From Anaerotignum neopropionicum (GTDB taxonomy: Bacteria; Bacillota; Clostridia; Lachnospirales; Anaerotignaceae): a DNA stretch of 64,000 bases. The stretch spans positions 1-64,000 of the forward strand of contig NZ_LRVM01000001.1 of assembly GCF_001571775.1 (NCBI RefSeq), written 5' to 3'. Below are positions 1-10,000 of this stretch, piece by piece. The position numbers and the translations under genes were made by a program. Below the pieces are notes generated by a model that saw only the letters and a program-made list of their open reading frames with translations, did no database searches and was not told where the DNA came from. Numbering within the stretch: the first letter of the stretch is position 1; each line of letters begins with the position of its first letter.

Positions 1-94
<94 letters not shown>

Positions 95-271
95 AGTTTT
101 GTCCTAACCAGATAATCTGGCTACTTTCCGATTTTTTCGAAATCGGCAAACTCTTTTGTCTTTTCGCACCTTGCGGTGCTTTGAATTGACTATGGGTTGT
201 GTGTTTGTATTCTACTGTTTAGTTTTCAAGGATCAAGTGTTACGCTGCTTCTTTGTTTGTCAGCGAATATC

Positions 272-300
272 ATCTTAACATATTGCTTGTTTCTTGTCAA
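272..300 (-). promoter_or_regulatory. rRNA operon promoter P2
   Basis: On the minus strand a TTGACA -35 (295-300) and TAAGAT -10 (272-277) are separated by 17 bp. It lies about 180 bp before the 16S 5' end and downstream of a second, stronger promoter. Tandem promoters are usual for clostridial rRNA operons. The stretch between it and the 16S gene is transcribed leader. Confidence 0.75.
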
Positions 301-399
301 GACTTTTCTCAAAGTTTTTTTCTTTCTTTCCACCGAAAACTTTGTTATATCCGCTTTTTCCCTTCGTTTTTTCCTGTACGTTTCGAAGTGACTTTTTCT

Positions 400-427
400 A
401 TTATACAGATTTATTTTCTTTTGTCAA
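400..427 (-). promoter_or_regulatory. rRNA operon promoter P1
   Basis: A perfect TTGACA -35 (422-427) and perfect TATAAT -10 (400-405) are spaced by 16 bp on the minus strand, with A/T-rich DNA upstream that could act as an UP element. This is the strongest-looking promoter in the window, as expected for rRNA. Confidence 0.85.
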
Positions 428-821
428 CACTTTTTTTCATTTTTTTTGTTTGTATTTCAAATTTCGCTAAATAATCGAGTTTTCAAGCAAAATTGTTCTG
501 CTCATTCTCTTAAAATAGCTTATCTTCATGCATGGTTATGATTTTAAACTGCATTATTCTATCCTTCCATTTAATATAACATAAGGCAGACAATATACAT
601 AACTGCTTTTTTCGCTTGATTCTTGTATCTGCAACATCCTTTTGTTTTAAAGCTAACAAAACACTTTGCTTATAAAAGTCTTTTCAATATTTTTTTACTA
701 TAATAGTAGACATTCTCAAGGTATTGTTTTTCACCAAAAATTTTCAAAACTCTAATCCGTACTTCTTTAGCAATTTAAAGTTTTCCTACTTTTATGCTTT
801 TGACAGCCTCCCCTTTTTCCC
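428..821. other. AT-rich gap without a gene
   Basis: The stretch between the rRNA promoters and the end of glgP is very A/T-rich. No reading frame here has a ribosome binding site or a recognisable protein. It probably only separates two leftward transcripts; its right end holds the glgP terminator. Confidence 0.6.
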
Positions 822-855
822 AAAGAAAAACTCCCGCCTTTTTATAAGCAGGAGC
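822..855 (-). terminator. intrinsic terminator of glgP
   Basis: On the minus strand CTCCTGC and GCGGGAG form a 7-bp stem (one G-U pair) followed by a T-rich run, immediately after the glgP stop codon. Confidence 0.75.
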
Positions 856-861
856 CTAATC

Positions 862-3315
862 TTAAAAATCGATAGGAACCGTGGGAAGATTCCAAATTTC
901 CGTTGCATATTGTTTAATCGTGCGGTCACTGGAAAATTTCCCGCTTTTCGCTACATTGCAGATAGCCATTTTCGCCCATTTTTCTTTATCACGGTAAGCA
1001 TAATCTACAGCCTGCTGGGCACGGTCATAGTCGGCATAATCTTCTAATATAAAATACTCATCGGCTCTGCTGCCACCAAAGCCGTTCAGTAATGCATCGT
1101 ACAGCTCTCGAAACAATCCCGTATCCCGGTCAAAGGTTCCATCAATCAACGCAGTCATTGCCATACGCACTTCTTGATTCATATTGTAAACACTCCAAGG
1201 ATCATATTCTTTATTGTATTTCTCCTGGACTTCATCGGCACTCATGCCAAAAATAAAGATGTTCTCCTCGCCTACTTCCTCAAAAATTTCAACATTTGCG
1301 CCATCCATAGTACCTATGGTCAAAGCACCATTCAACATAAACTTCATATTTCCCGTACCCGAGGCCTCTTTTCCCGCTGTAGAAATCTGTTCACTGACAT
1401 CTGCTGCCGGGATCAATCGTTCTGCTAGGGAAACACGATAATTTTCTAAAAATACCACTTTTATTTTTCCGCCGATGGATTGGTCATGATTCACCACTTC
1501 CGCAACACTGTTAATCAACTTAATAATTAATTTTGCCCGATGATACCCCGCTGCTGCCTTCGCCCCAAAAATAAAGGTTCTTGGCACCATATCCAGCCCA
1601 GGGTTCATTTTCAGTCTGTTGTAAAGGCCAATAATATGCAGTACATTTAACAACTGACGCTTGTACTCGTGCAATCTTTTCACCTGGATATCAAAAATGC
1701 TGTCCGGATTTATGTCAATTCCCTTTGCGGATTTGATATATTTCGCTAAGCTCATTTTGTTCGCCTGTTTGATTTCCATAAAACGTTCCCGAAAGGCTTC
1801 TTCCTCAACAAGGGGCAAAATTCTCTCAAGCTGAGATAAATCCGTAATCCATCCATCGCCAATTCTTTCTGTAATCAATTCAGCCAGCTGAGCATTTGCA
1901 TGCAAAAGCCATCTTCTTTGGGTAATTCCATTTGTTTTATTGTTGAATCTCTCCGGAAAAAGCTTGTAAAAATCCTTCAGTTCATGGTTTTTCAATATTT
2001 CCGTATGCAGCGCTGCTACGCCATTTACAGAATGGCTTCCCACAATCGCCATATAAGCCATACGAATTTGTCCATCAGCAATAATTGCAAGGCGTCGAAT
2101 TTTTTCAGGATTGTTTCCGCATTCCTCCATCAACTCAACACAAAAGCGTCGGTTAATTTCCTCAATAATTTGATAAATTCGCGGCAGCAAACGGCTGAAT
2201 AAGTCCAGCGGCCACTTTTCCAATGCCTCCGTCATAATGGTATGGTTGGTATATGCGCACACTTTTTTGGTAATCTCCCAAGCCTGCTCCCAAGGCAAAT
2301 CATTTTCATCCACTAAAACACGCATCAATTCAGCAACGGCAATGCTGGGATGGGTATCATTGAGCTGAAAGGCTACCTTTTCCGGAAGCAAATTAAAATC
2401 ATCATGATCATTCGTAAACCGCTCCACCACGCGTTGAACCGTGGCGGAAATAAAGAAATACTGCTGACGAAGTCTTAATTCCTTTCCTTGATAATGCTCA
2501 TCCGCAGGATAAAGCACATCCGTCAGGGTTTTCGCCAGGGTTTCCTCCTCGGCCGCCTTTTGATAATTTCCTTCATTAAAGGACTTTAAGTCAATTCTAT
2601 TCTTCGCTCGTGCATCCCATAAGCGCAGGGTATTCACCGTATTGTTGCCAAAACCAATTACAGGATAATCGTAAGGAATGGCCATAACCGACTGATAGCC
2701 CTCCTGTACAAAACGGTAACCGCCATTTTCCTTTGGCACCGCCCGCACATGGCCGCCAAATTTAATTTCTACGGCATACTCATTGCGACGTATGCCCCAA
2801 GGGTCGCCGTCCTCCAGCCAGTTATCCGGTGCCTCCACCTGATATCCATTCTCAAGCTTTTGCTCAAATATCCCGTAATGATAGCGAATTCCACAGCCAT
2901 ACGCAGGCAATTCCAAAGTCGCCAAGGAATCCAAAAAGCAGGCCGCCAATCGCCCTAGACCGCCGTTTCCAAGACCCGGATCAGGCTCCGCATCCTCCAC
3001 AGTATTAAAATCAATACCTAGTTCGGCAAAAACCTCTTTGACCACCTGATCCATTCCCATATTAATGAGAGCGTTACCAAAAAACCTTCCCATCAGAAAT
3101 TCCATAGACAGATAATAAACTGCCTTAACATCTTCCTTGTAATAGGTTTCATGCGTCTTAATCCACTTATCGGTAATAAAATCCCGTAAAGAAAACACAG
3201 CCGCTTGATAAATCTCTTCCGGCAAAGCCGTTTCCAGTGTTTTTCTATAAAGTGTTTTTACATTTTCCTGTATCATGGTTTTTAACGTTTCTTTCTCAAT
3301 CCCAATTATCCCCAT
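862..3315 (-). CDS. glgP: glycogen/starch/alpha-glucan phosphorylase
   Basis: This 817-residue protein should release glucose-1-phosphate from alpha-1,4-glucans using pyridoxal phosphate. The full length matches the GT35 phosphorylase family. Visible signatures are the N-terminal YYLSMEFLMGR block, GNGGLGRLAACFLDSLA, and near residue 650-670 the PLP-binding segment EASGTGNMKFMLNGALTIG, whose lysine holds the cofactor. The start is the ATG at 3315, 8 nt after AAGGAGG; an in-frame TTG five codons earlier would place the ribosome binding site inside the gene. It is a single gene ending in its own terminator. Partner enzymes for the product and the glucan, a phosphoglucomutase and malQ, lie elsewhere in the window rather than in an operon with it. 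Confidence 0.97.
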   Translation of the reverse strand: MGIIGIEKETLKTMIQENVKTLYRKTLETALPEEIYQAAVFSLRDFITDKWIKTHETYYKEDVKAVYYLSMEFLMGRFFGNALINMGMDQVVKEVFAELGIDFNTVEDAEPDPGLGNGGLGRLAACFLDSLATLELPAYGCGIRYHYGIFEQKLENGYQVEAPDNWLEDGDPWGIRRNEYAVEIKFGGHVRAVPKENGGYRFVQEGYQSVMAIPYDYPVIGFGNNTVNTLRLWDARAKNRIDLKSFNEGNYQKAAEEETLAKTLTDVLYPADEHYQGKELRLRQQYFFISATVQRVVERFTNDHDDFNLLPEKVAFQLNDTHPSIAVAELMRVLVDENDLPWEQAWEITKKVCAYTNHTIMTEALEKWPLDLFSRLLPRIYQIIEEINRRFCVELMEECGNNPEKIRRLAIIADGQIRMAYMAIVGSHSVNGVAALHTEILKNHELKDFYKLFPERFNNKTNGITQRRWLLHANAQLAELITERIGDGWITDLSQLERILPLVEEEAFRERFMEIKQANKMSLAKYIKSAKGIDINPDSIFDIQVKRLHEYKRQLLNVLHIIGLYNRLKMNPGLDMVPRTFIFGAKAAAGYHRAKLIIKLINSVAEVVNHDQSIGGKIKVVFLENYRVSLAERLIPAADVSEQISTAGKEASGTGNMKFMLNGALTIGTMDGANVEIFEEVGEENIFIFGMSADEVQEKYNKEYDPWSVYNMNQEVRMAMTALIDGTFDRDTGLFRELYDALLNGFGGSRADEYFILEDYADYDRAQQAVDYAYRDKEKWAKMAICNVAKSGKFSSDRTIKQYATEIWNLPTVPIDF

Positions 3316-3422
3316 ACAAACCTCCTTCAAGGAAATGTCCTTCTTTTGTTATACCATTTAATCGGCACTTTTTTATTTACTATATCAAAGCATTCCCCAT
3401 TTTGCAAATTTCCTTTCCTCTT

Positions 3423-3878
3423 TTATGCAAAACATATGGCAACGCCTAAAAGAAAACCAAGCATTCCACCCAAAGCACTTTGCAAAGTGTTTTTCAAGGG
3501 CATTCCCTCGGGAAAAAGCCCCGTGCATGTGCAATAAAGTGCCATTCCTCCAACAGCGCTTCTTGGCAAGGCAATATCTTCCCGGAAAAATATTTGAAAC
3601 AAAAAAGCGACCAAAAATATTATCCCGCTGCCCAATTCTTTTTTCAATCCACCTTGGGAATATTTTCCTTCCATCCAAACTGCAAAAGCAATTCCGATTA
3701 TTGCTCCAACCCCCGCACAAAGAAATTGTTCCAAAAAAGCAGGGGGCAAAAAAACAAAGCAAAGGAACGCCAAAATAATGCCCTCTAAAAAGCGAAAAAG
3801 CAACGGATAGGCTCTTTTCCGCCTACTCGCTGCCCACAGCAGCACCCAATACATAGGAATCGACAGACATAGAATCAT
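3423..3878 (-). CDS. small integral membrane protein of unknown function
   Basis: A 151-residue, very hydrophobic protein with about five predicted membrane segments and a basic cluster near residue 20 (SRRKR), which suggests the first loop faces the cytoplasm. I do not recognise the family. The start at 3878 has a good AAGGAGG site 9 nt upstream, which supports this frame over a competing 125-residue frame on the same strand. It follows the chromate-transporter pair on the same strand with a gap of about 60 nt and may be the last gene of that transcript. Nothing in the sequence gives a function. Confidence 0.7.
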   Translation of the reverse strand: MILCLSIPMYWVLLWAASRRKRAYPLLFRFLEGIILAFLCFVFLPPAFLEQFLCAGVGAIIGIAFAVWMEGKYSQGGLKKELGSGIIFLVAFLFQIFFREDIALPRSAVGGMALYCTCTGLFPEGMPLKNTLQSALGGMLGFLLGVAICFA

Positions 3879-3940
3879 ACGCCCTTCCTCCTTATTCCAT
3901 ATACTCTATCATATGGATGGAAAAAGCCTTTCATTCCGCA

Positions 3941-4513
3941 TCAAAATGCAAATATGATTCCAATCGCTGCCCCAATTGCAATATAGAATACTGGGTGCTT
4001 ATTAAATTTATTTGTAAGAAAAAGTATTACTGCAAATAAAATGCATTCTTTTACCCCAAAAAGGCTAAGAAAATTATCCACAGAAATTTGGGTGATTTTA
4101 TTTACATGAAAGATTGCGTCAAGAATCACGGAAAAGCCGGCGGTTGCAATTAAGCCCGTCACTGCAGGTCTGAGCATATAAAAGACATCACTCACATGGG
4201 AGTTATCCCGAAATTTCTGCAAAAATTTTGAAATAATGATGATGATGACAACCGAGGGAAACAACAGTCCAGCCGTTGCAATTACTGCGCCTAAAGGGCC
4301 GCCAAATTGAAATCCAATATATGTTGCCATATTCACACCCAACGGGCCAGGGGTAGACTCAGAAACCGCTACCATATTGGCAACCATTGTTTGGCTGAAC
4401 CAATCATATTTATCCGCAAGCTTATATAAAAACGGCAAGGTTGCCAAGCCTCCCCCAACGGAAAACAACCCTATCTTAAAAAATTCATAAAACAAAAGAA
4501 ACCAGCTGCTCAT
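3941..4513 (-). CDS. chromate transporter family protein, second half-size subunit
   Basis: A 190-residue CHR-family (PF02417) membrane protein. It shows the family's FKIGLFSVGGGLATLPFL start and the ESTPGPLGVNMATYIGF motif, then hydrophobic segments. Full-length ChrA proteins have two such domains; here each domain is its own gene. The ATG overlaps the stop of the preceding subunit as ATGA, so translation is probably coupled and the two subunits are expected to pair. Short-chain CHR pairs are known in Firmicutes. Transport of chromate itself is not established for most of them, so the substrate is open. An in-frame start 42 codons earlier would lie within the upstream gene and is unlikely. 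Confidence 0.9.
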   Translation of the reverse strand: MSSWFLLFYEFFKIGLFSVGGGLATLPFLYKLADKYDWFSQTMVANMVAVSESTPGPLGVNMATYIGFQFGGPLGAVIATAGLLFPSVVIIIIISKFLQKFRDNSHVSDVFYMLRPAVTGLIATAGFSVILDAIFHVNKITQISVDNFLSLFGVKECILFAVILFLTNKFNKHPVFYIAIGAAIGIIFAF

Positions 4514-5055
4514 TTTCCGCCAACCCCCTTCAACAAGGGAAGGACTGCCCCAAGACTTCCCGCTCCAAGAACAACCCAAGCGGGTGAAAGCCCCAAAAAT
4601 GCGGAGAGTATAAATGCCACCACCGCAATCACTGCACAAATTTTATCCACCACGGATTTTTTCCACATTCCTACCACCGCATTTAGAATTAAAACACCAA
4701 CCACCACGCGAATTGCGCCGAAAGCATGCTGTACAGTAGGAAGTTCTGCAAAATTATTTAATACCGCCGCAATTACCGTAATAATGATTAGCGAAGGAAA
4801 TACGCCTCCCACGGTGGCGGCAATTCCACCTAGGGTTCCCTTGCGCTTGCACCCCACAAAGGTGGCTGTATTCACAAAAATAATCCCGGGTGTGCATTGC
4901 CCTATCGCAAAATAATCAAGAATTTCGTCCTCCGTCGCCCATCCTCTTTTATCCACTACTTCCTTTTTCAGCATGGGCAGCATGGCATAGCCGCCGCCAA
5001 AGGTAAAGGCGCCGATTCTGCAAAACGAAATAAAAAGCTGCCAGAGTTCTTTCAT
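4510..5055 (-). CDS. chromate transporter family protein, first half-size subunit
   Basis: A 181-residue CHR-family (PF02417) protein with the characteristic RIGAFTFGGGYAMLPML opening and GQCTPGIIFVNTATFVG motif, followed by hydrophobic segments. It is the partner of the next gene, with which it overlaps by 4 nt (ATGA). An AAGGAAGAAG site precedes the start. It begins 24 nt after the prfA stop on the same strand, so read-through from prfA is possible. The role is anion or sulfate/chromate-like transport by family only. Confidence 0.9.
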   Translation of the reverse strand: MKELWQLFISFCRIGAFTFGGGYAMLPMLKKEVVDKRGWATEDEILDYFAIGQCTPGIIFVNTATFVGCKRKGTLGGIAATVGGVFPSLIIITVIAAVLNNFAELPTVQHAFGAIRVVVGVLILNAVVGMWKKSVVDKICAVIAVVAFILSAFLGLSPAWVVLGAGSLGAVLPLLKGVGGK

Positions 5056-5079
5056 AGCTTCACTTCTTCCTTTTGTTCT

Positions 5080-6156
5080 TTATTCCTCTATCCCGCCGGC
5101 CTGCATTTTTTCCATACGATCAGTGGTAATCAAAGCATCCATGATTTCATCTAAATCCCCGTTCAGTATGCTATCAATTTTATATAAAGTCAAGCCGATT
5201 CTATGATCTGTTACACGCCCTTGGGGGAAGTTATAGGTACGGATACGCTCACTTCTATCCCCCGTTCCCACCTGAGAACGACGATCAGCGGAAATTGCGG
5301 CATCATGGGCTTGTCTTTCCCTCTCATAAACCCGGGCATATAAAACCTTCAGTGCCTGATCCTTATTTTTTAGCTGAGATTTTTCATTCTGGCAAGAAAC
5401 CACAATGCCCGTAGGCAAATGGGTCATTCGCACCGCAGAATCCGTGGTATTTACACACTGACCGCCGTTACCCGACGCACGGAACACATCCACCCGAACG
5501 TCATTCATATCAATATGAACATCCACTTCCTCCGCTTCCGGCATTACCGCCACCGTCACCGTTGAGGTATGAATTCGCCCACCGCTTTCCGTCGTGGGAA
5601 TACGCTGCACACGGTGTACGCCGCTTTCGTACTTCATACGGGAATAAGCACCCTTCCCCGTTATCATAAAGGAAACCTCTTTAAAGCCCCCCAAATCATT
5701 TTCACTGGCGTTCATCAGCTCCACCTTCCACCGTCTGTCCTCAGCATAACGGGCGTACATACGGAATAAATCCCCTGCAAATAACGCCGCCTCATCCCCT
5801 CCGGCACCGCCGCGAATTTCCACAATAACATTCTTTTCATCATTGGGGTCCTTGGGTAAAAGCAACACGGTAATTTCACGCCTCAGTTCCTCCAGCCGCT
5901 CCTTATTTTGCGTAAATTCCTCTTTCACCAGCTCGCGAAAATCCTCATCCAGCTTTTCATTTAATAATTCCAAGCCTTCCGCAACCGCCGCCTTCATCTT
6001 TTTATGCTCCCTGTAAGCCTCAACCACAGGGGTCATGTCGCTGTATTCCTTCATCAGCTTGCGCCATTCCGATTGGTTGGCGATCATCTCAGGATCGTTC
6101 ACCTGATCCGCCAAATCATTATATTTACTTTCAATCTCAGCCAATCGATCAAACAT
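5080..6156 (-). CDS. prfA: peptide chain release factor 1
   Basis: This 358-residue protein recognises UAA and UAG stop codons and triggers peptide release. The catalytic GGQ motif is at residues 231-233 (SGNGGQCVN); the upstream recognition segment IPTTES matches RF1 rather than the SPF of RF2. The length is typical. It starts 2 nt after prmC ends. PrmC, its immediate upstream neighbour, is the methyltransferase that modifies the glutamine of GGQ, so enzyme and substrate are co-transcribed, a widespread arrangement. Confidence 0.98.
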   Translation of the reverse strand: MFDRLAEIESKYNDLADQVNDPEMIANQSEWRKLMKEYSDMTPVVEAYREHKKMKAAVAEGLELLNEKLDEDFRELVKEEFTQNKERLEELRREITVLLLPKDPNDEKNVIVEIRGGAGGDEAALFAGDLFRMYARYAEDRRWKVELMNASENDLGGFKEVSFMITGKGAYSRMKYESGVHRVQRIPTTESGGRIHTSTVTVAVMPEAEEVDVHIDMNDVRVDVFRASGNGGQCVNTTDSAVRMTHLPTGIVVSCQNEKSQLKNKDQALKVLYARVYERERQAHDAAISADRRSQVGTGDRSERIRTYNFPQGRVTDHRIGLTLYKIDSILNGDLDEIMDALITTDRMEKMQAGGIEE

Positions 6157-6158
6157 GG

Positions 6159-7034
6159 TTACACCTCATCTATCATTTCTTTTAATTTTCCATAAACAAC
6201 TCTGTCCAGTCCTGGCAAATCCTTGCATAGGATACATTGAGAAAATCCTGCCTCCTCCATCAAAGAAAGTAGTGCCTGCCCTTGATCATAACCTATTTCA
6301 AAAAACAGCCATCCCCCTCGTTTTAGCCATGGACGGCTCTCTTTTATAATGCGCCGATAAAAGTCCAGCCCATCCTCGCCGCCGTCCAAGGCCTTTCGGG
6401 GTTCAAAATCCCGCACCTCGGGCATCAAATCGGCAATCACATTTTTGGCAATATACGGCGGATTGGAAACAATGGCATCAAAGCTCCCTTTCCTCCCTTG
6501 GCGCACACCAGAAAACAAATCGCTTTCCAGCCATTCTACCGCCACTTGGTTTTTTTCTCCGTTTTCCCTTGCAAAAGCCAGCGCCTTTGGGCTAATATCC
6601 ACGCCGACACATTGCATCTTGCCGTAATGGGCAAGGCAAATGGGAATGCAACCGCTTCCCGTACCCAAATCGATTACCTTTTCAATGCCTTCCTGCTTTC
6701 CAATCTCCAAAACCGTTTCCACAAGAATTTCCGTATCTCCTCTGGGAATCAAAACGCCCTCACCTACCAAAAAAGATAGCCCCATAAATTCGCATTGCCC
6801 TAAAATATACTGCAAAGGACGGTTTTCCTCCCTTTGGCTCAAGTAGTTTCCATACTTTCCCTCTTGTTCAGGGGAAATTATTTTTTCTCCTTGGGTAAAA
6901 AGTGCCACACGGCTTAAGCCGCATGCCTCCATCAGCAAAAGTTCCGCCTCCAATGCATAATTTTCTTTCTCGGCAGTCCTCAATCGTCGCTTTCCTTCCA
7001 ATAAAGCATCCGCAATGGTCTTATTCCCCCTCAT
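6159..7034 (-). CDS. prmC: release factor glutamine methyltransferase
   Basis: A 291-residue N5-glutamine methyltransferase acting on the GGQ motif of release factors. Signatures are the SAM-binding [13 protein letters not shown] near the middle and the catalytic NPPY in [10 protein letters not shown], plus an N-terminal helical release-factor-binding domain. The start overlaps the end of the DUF1385 gene by 14 nt, indicating translational coupling. It is followed directly by prfA. The gene order DUF1385-prmC-prfA behind rpmE and rho is common in Clostridia. Confidence 0.97.
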   Translation of the reverse strand: MRGNKTIADALLEGKRRLRTAEKENYALEAELLLMEACGLSRVALFTQGEKIISPEQEGKYGNYLSQREENRPLQYILGQCEFMGLSFLVGEGVLIPRGDTEILVETVLEIGKQEGIEKVIDLGTGSGCIPICLAHYGKMQCVGVDISPKALAFARENGEKNQVAVEWLESDLFSGVRQGRKGSFDAIVSNPPYIAKNVIADLMPEVRDFEPRKALDGGEDGLDFYRRIIKESRPWLKRGGWLFFEIGYDQGQALLSLMEEAGFSQCILCKDLPGLDRVVYGKLKEMIDEV

Positions 7035-7956
7035 CTTCCAATACTCCCTTCATCGCCGCAATTGCGGTTTCGATTTGGGATGCATCGGGTTCGGCCGTGG
7101 TTATTTTTTGCAGGCATAAACCAGGATAGCTGACCGCCGTAACAAATTTGTTATCGGATTTGCCTGCCCAACGGATTACCTCATATGAAATACCTGCAAC
7201 AAAGGGTACCAAAAGAACCCTGGAAATCAACCGCAAAATAATGGTATCCGTTCGCACAAAAAAGAATACAACCATACTGATAATCATTACAAACAGTAAA
7301 AAACTGGTTCCACAACGCTTATGTAAGCGTGTGCAGGGCTTTACATTTTCCACAGTTAATTCCTTGCCGCTTTCAAAGCAGTTGATGGTTTTATGTTCCG
7401 CCCCGTGATATTGAAATACACGCTTAATTTCCTTCATTCTGGAGATTAACAATAAGTACAGCAAAAAAATTGCAATACGAATCAGCCCTTCAATGATCCC
7501 CAATCCCCATACAGGCACGATCGACTTAAAAAAATTTCCTAACCAAACAGGAAGAACAAAAAACAGCCCCATGCCCAGAATCAATGATACCGTTACGCTA
7601 AAATAAATCAAAACATCATTGATTTTATCCCCTAATTTATCCTGGAGAAATTTCTCAAAGGGTGACAGCTCTTCTTCCGCCCAATCCTCACCGGCGATTT
7701 CTGCAGAATGCATCAATATTTTTGTGCCTGTGATTAAGGAGTCCACAAACGCAGCAATCCCACGCAAAATAGGATACTTAAATATTCCCTTGGCGCCAAT
7801 TCCACCCCATTCGTTTTTTTCTATGGTAATCCCGCCTGCAGGGTTTCTGACAGCCATGGCATATATCTTTTTCCCACGCATCATGACGCCTTCTATGATG
7901 GCTTGACCGCCGATGTTGGTGGGTCTAACTCTTTTTTCTTTATCATGATCTGACAC
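7021..7956 (-). CDS. DUF1385 family membrane protein
   Basis: Conserved protein of unknown function (PF07136) with the signature NIGGQAIIEGVMMRG close to the N terminus and several membrane segments in the middle and C-terminal part (about residues 115-160 and 225-270), including YHGAEHKTINCFE. The start is uncertain: a TTG at 7992 would extend it by 12 residues, but a TATAAT-like element only about a dozen bases before it would leave almost no leader, so the GTG at 7956 with a weak AAAAGAG site is preferred. It overlaps prmC by 14 nt. The name of the family says nothing about function, though it tracks with rpmE, prmC and prfA in many clostridial genomes. Confidence 0.85.
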   Translation of the reverse strand: MSDHDKEKRVRPTNIGGQAIIEGVMMRGKKIYAMAVRNPAGGITIEKNEWGGIGAKGIFKYPILRGIAAFVDSLITGTKILMHSAEIAGEDWAEEELSPFEKFLQDKLGDKINDVLIYFSVTVSLILGMGLFFVLPVWLGNFFKSIVPVWGLGIIEGLIRIAIFLLYLLLISRMKEIKRVFQYHGAEHKTINCFESGKELTVENVKPCTRLHKRCGTSFLLFVMIISMVVFFFVRTDTIILRLISRVLLVPFVAGISYEVIRWAGKSDNKFVTAVSYPGLCLQKITTAEPDASQIETAIAAMKGVLEDEGE

Positions 7957-8127
7957 TGTATCAACTCTTTTCTTTTTAAATATATATTGCAATTTATTAT
8001 TATAGCATAAAAGTATTAAAACGAAAAATTTTTTTCTGCTTTTCTTAAAATGATTTTAAAATCCCGTTTTTAGTCGCAGCCAAATTCTCCATACCCAGTG
8101 TGCCCTTTTTTCGAAACCCAGCTCATT

Positions 8128-8160
8128 AAAAAAAGTGCAGGGACATAAATCCTCTGCACA
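8128..8160 (-). terminator. intrinsic terminator after rpmE
   Basis: On the minus strand GTGCAG-GGA and TCC-CTGCAC form a stem with one bulge followed by seven T residues. It separates rpmE from the DUF1385-prmC-prfA transcript. Confidence 0.8.
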
Positions 8161-8220
8161 TTTCTCGTTCTAAATAATTTTTTAGAGGCCAAAGGCAATT
8201 CTCTCTTAATTTCAAAAAAA

Positions 8221-8424
8221 TTACTTCTTGCCGTATTTTTTGTTGAATTTTTCCACTCTGCCGCCGGCTTCCAAAAGCAATTTCTGGCTGCCTGTGTAGA
8301 AAGGATGGCACTTGGAGCAAACTTCAACTTTGATTTCTTCCTTTGTGGAACCGGTTATAAATTCGTTACCACAGTTACATCTAACCTTTACCTGATTGTA
8401 CTGGGGATGGATTCCTTCTCTCAT
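8221..8424 (-). CDS. rpmE: 50S ribosomal protein L31
   Basis: A 67-residue zinc-binding L31 (C+ type). The start MREGIHPQY and the paired CNC and CSKC motifs, four cysteines that bind zinc, are all present. The ATG at 8424 is preceded by GAGGTG at good spacing; an upstream GTG forms part of that site. It follows rho by 116 nt, and a TTGTGC/TATAAA pair between them may give it its own promoter. Confidence 0.97.
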   Translation of the reverse strand: MREGIHPQYNQVKVRCNCGNEFITGSTKEEIKVEVCSKCHPFYTGSQKLLLEAGGRVEKFNKKYGKK

Positions 8425-8540
8425 TTTTTTCACCTCATTTTTTAAATTTGTTGATCAATAATCATAATTATTTATAGACAACAACAGTATTTTAGCACAA
8501 GTTCCCGCCCTTTGCAATAAAAAACGCAAAAAAGGTTTCA

Positions 8541-9980
8541 TTACTTATCATAAAGTCCCAACGTTTTTTCCCAAACGGGTAATCTCTCCATAAATTCCTC
8601 GTTGTTGCGTGTCGTTCTCATCAAACCGTAAAAGCCTTCCACCATTTCCATCTGACTCATCGTTGAAGCCATTTTCCGCAGGGTAAAGTTACATTCCAGC
8701 TCCTGTTCCGTCAGCAGCTTTTCTTCCCTTCTGGTTCCGGACTTTATGATGTCCACCGCTGGGAAAATCCGCCGTTCGGAAAGCCGTCTGTCCAGCACCA
8801 ACTCCATATTCCCTGTACCCTTAAATTCTTCAAAAATAACCTCGTCCATTTTACTGCCTGTATCCACCAAGGCCGTAGCCAATATGGTTAAGCTTCCGCC
8901 ATTTTCAATATTTCTGGCAGCACCAAAAAATCGCTTAGGCATGTATAACGCCGCAGGATCCAAACCGCCGGAAAGAGTTCGTCCGCTGGGGGGAATTGTT
9001 AGATTATAGGCTCTGGCCAATCTAGTTAGGCTGTCCAGCAAAATAACCAAATCCTTCCCTTGCTCAACCATGCGTTTCGCTCTCTCCAAAACCATTTCTG
9101 TCACCCTTTTATGGTGATCCGGCTGCTCATCAAACGTAGAATAAACGATCTCCACATTTTCCCCTTCTATGGAACGCTGAATATCCGTCACTTCCTCCGG
9201 ACGTTCATCAATCAAAAGCACAATCAGATGTATTTCCTTGTGATTCTTTGTAATGGCATTGGCCATTTGTGTTAAAAGCACTGTTTTGCCTACCTTCGGC
9301 GGTGCAACAATCATTCCTCTTTGCCCCTTGCCAATGGGTGCGCAAAGGTCAATAATTCTTCCAGAAAGCTCTTCCTTGCTTACCTCAACACTAAGCTTTT
9401 CTTCGGGATAAATTGGCGTCAAATCCTCGAAATTAGGGCGTTTGGCCGCCTGGTCAGGATAATCTCCATTCACAGATTTTACAAATAAAATAGCCCCAAA
9501 TTTCTCGCCCTCTCTGGCGGGACGAATGTTCCCCCTGACCGAATCCCCTGTCTTTAAATTAAATCTTCTAATTTGAGACGGCGAAACATAAATATCTCCC
9601 GTTCCGGGAAGAAAGTTTTGCGTCCTAAGGAAGCCAAACCCATCAGGCATTACCTCCAGTATTCCCTCTCCCGGCACACTATTTTCCATAATAGCTGCCT
9701 TTTCAGCCCTCTGTACCGCTTGTACTGTTTTTTCCTTGGTGTTCTCTTCCGTCCTTACTTTCATGGGCTCGGGAGTTTTCTGCGCCGTTTCTTGGTTTTC
9801 GGGCAAAGAAAAACCATAAGCAGTCACATGCTTAACGGCTATAGGTTCCGCCTGAGACTGCTTCTCCAATATCTTTTCAATTAATTCATTTTTTTTTAAC
9901 GAGGAAATGGACTTCATGCCCATTTCCTTCGCTGTTCCTCTTAGTTCTGCCAGAGTTTTTTCCTGCAGATCGTTTCCCAT
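8541..9980 (-). CDS. rho: transcription termination factor Rho
   Basis: This 479-residue hexameric RNA helicase terminates transcription. In order: a Rho_N helical domain ([13 protein letters not shown]), a charged linker of about 60 residues, a cold-shock RNA-binding domain ([10 protein letters not shown]), and the ATPase core with Walker A PPKVGKT and the RNA-binding Q/R loops near [10 protein letters not shown]. The chosen ATG at 9980 has GGAG 8 nt upstream. An ATG eight codons earlier overlaps the stop of the preceding LysM gene as ATGA and could be used by coupling. The linker is Glu/Lys/Thr-rich and probably disordered. Confidence 0.97.
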   Translation of the reverse strand: MGNDLQEKTLAELRGTAKEMGMKSISSLKKNELIEKILEKQSQAEPIAVKHVTAYGFSLPENQETAQKTPEPMKVRTEENTKEKTVQAVQRAEKAAIMENSVPGEGILEVMPDGFGFLRTQNFLPGTGDIYVSPSQIRRFNLKTGDSVRGNIRPAREGEKFGAILFVKSVNGDYPDQAAKRPNFEDLTPIYPEEKLSVEVSKEELSGRIIDLCAPIGKGQRGMIVAPPKVGKTVLLTQMANAITKNHKEIHLIVLLIDERPEEVTDIQRSIEGENVEIVYSTFDEQPDHHKRVTEMVLERAKRMVEQGKDLVILLDSLTRLARAYNLTIPPSGRTLSGGLDPAALYMPKRFFGAARNIENGGSLTILATALVDTGSKMDEVIFEEFKGTGNMELVLDRRLSERRIFPAVDIIKSGTRREEKLLTEQELECNFTLRKMASTMSQMEMVEGFYGLMRTTRNNEEFMERLPVWEKTLGLYDK

Positions 9981-10000
9981 CTCTATTCTCCTATCTTCTA

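Noticed and set aside
1174-2958. Several plus-strand frames opposite glgP, up to 100 codons
   Set aside because: They lie antisense to a clear phosphorylase, have no ribosome binding site and no protein-like sequence.
3385-3788. Overlapping frames on both strands around the small membrane gene
   Set aside because: Only the 151-residue frame has a proper AAGGAGG and a consistent hydrophobic pattern.
8070-8327. An 85-residue minus-strand frame over the rpmE terminator
   Set aside because: It overlaps rpmE in another frame and spans the terminator; no start site.
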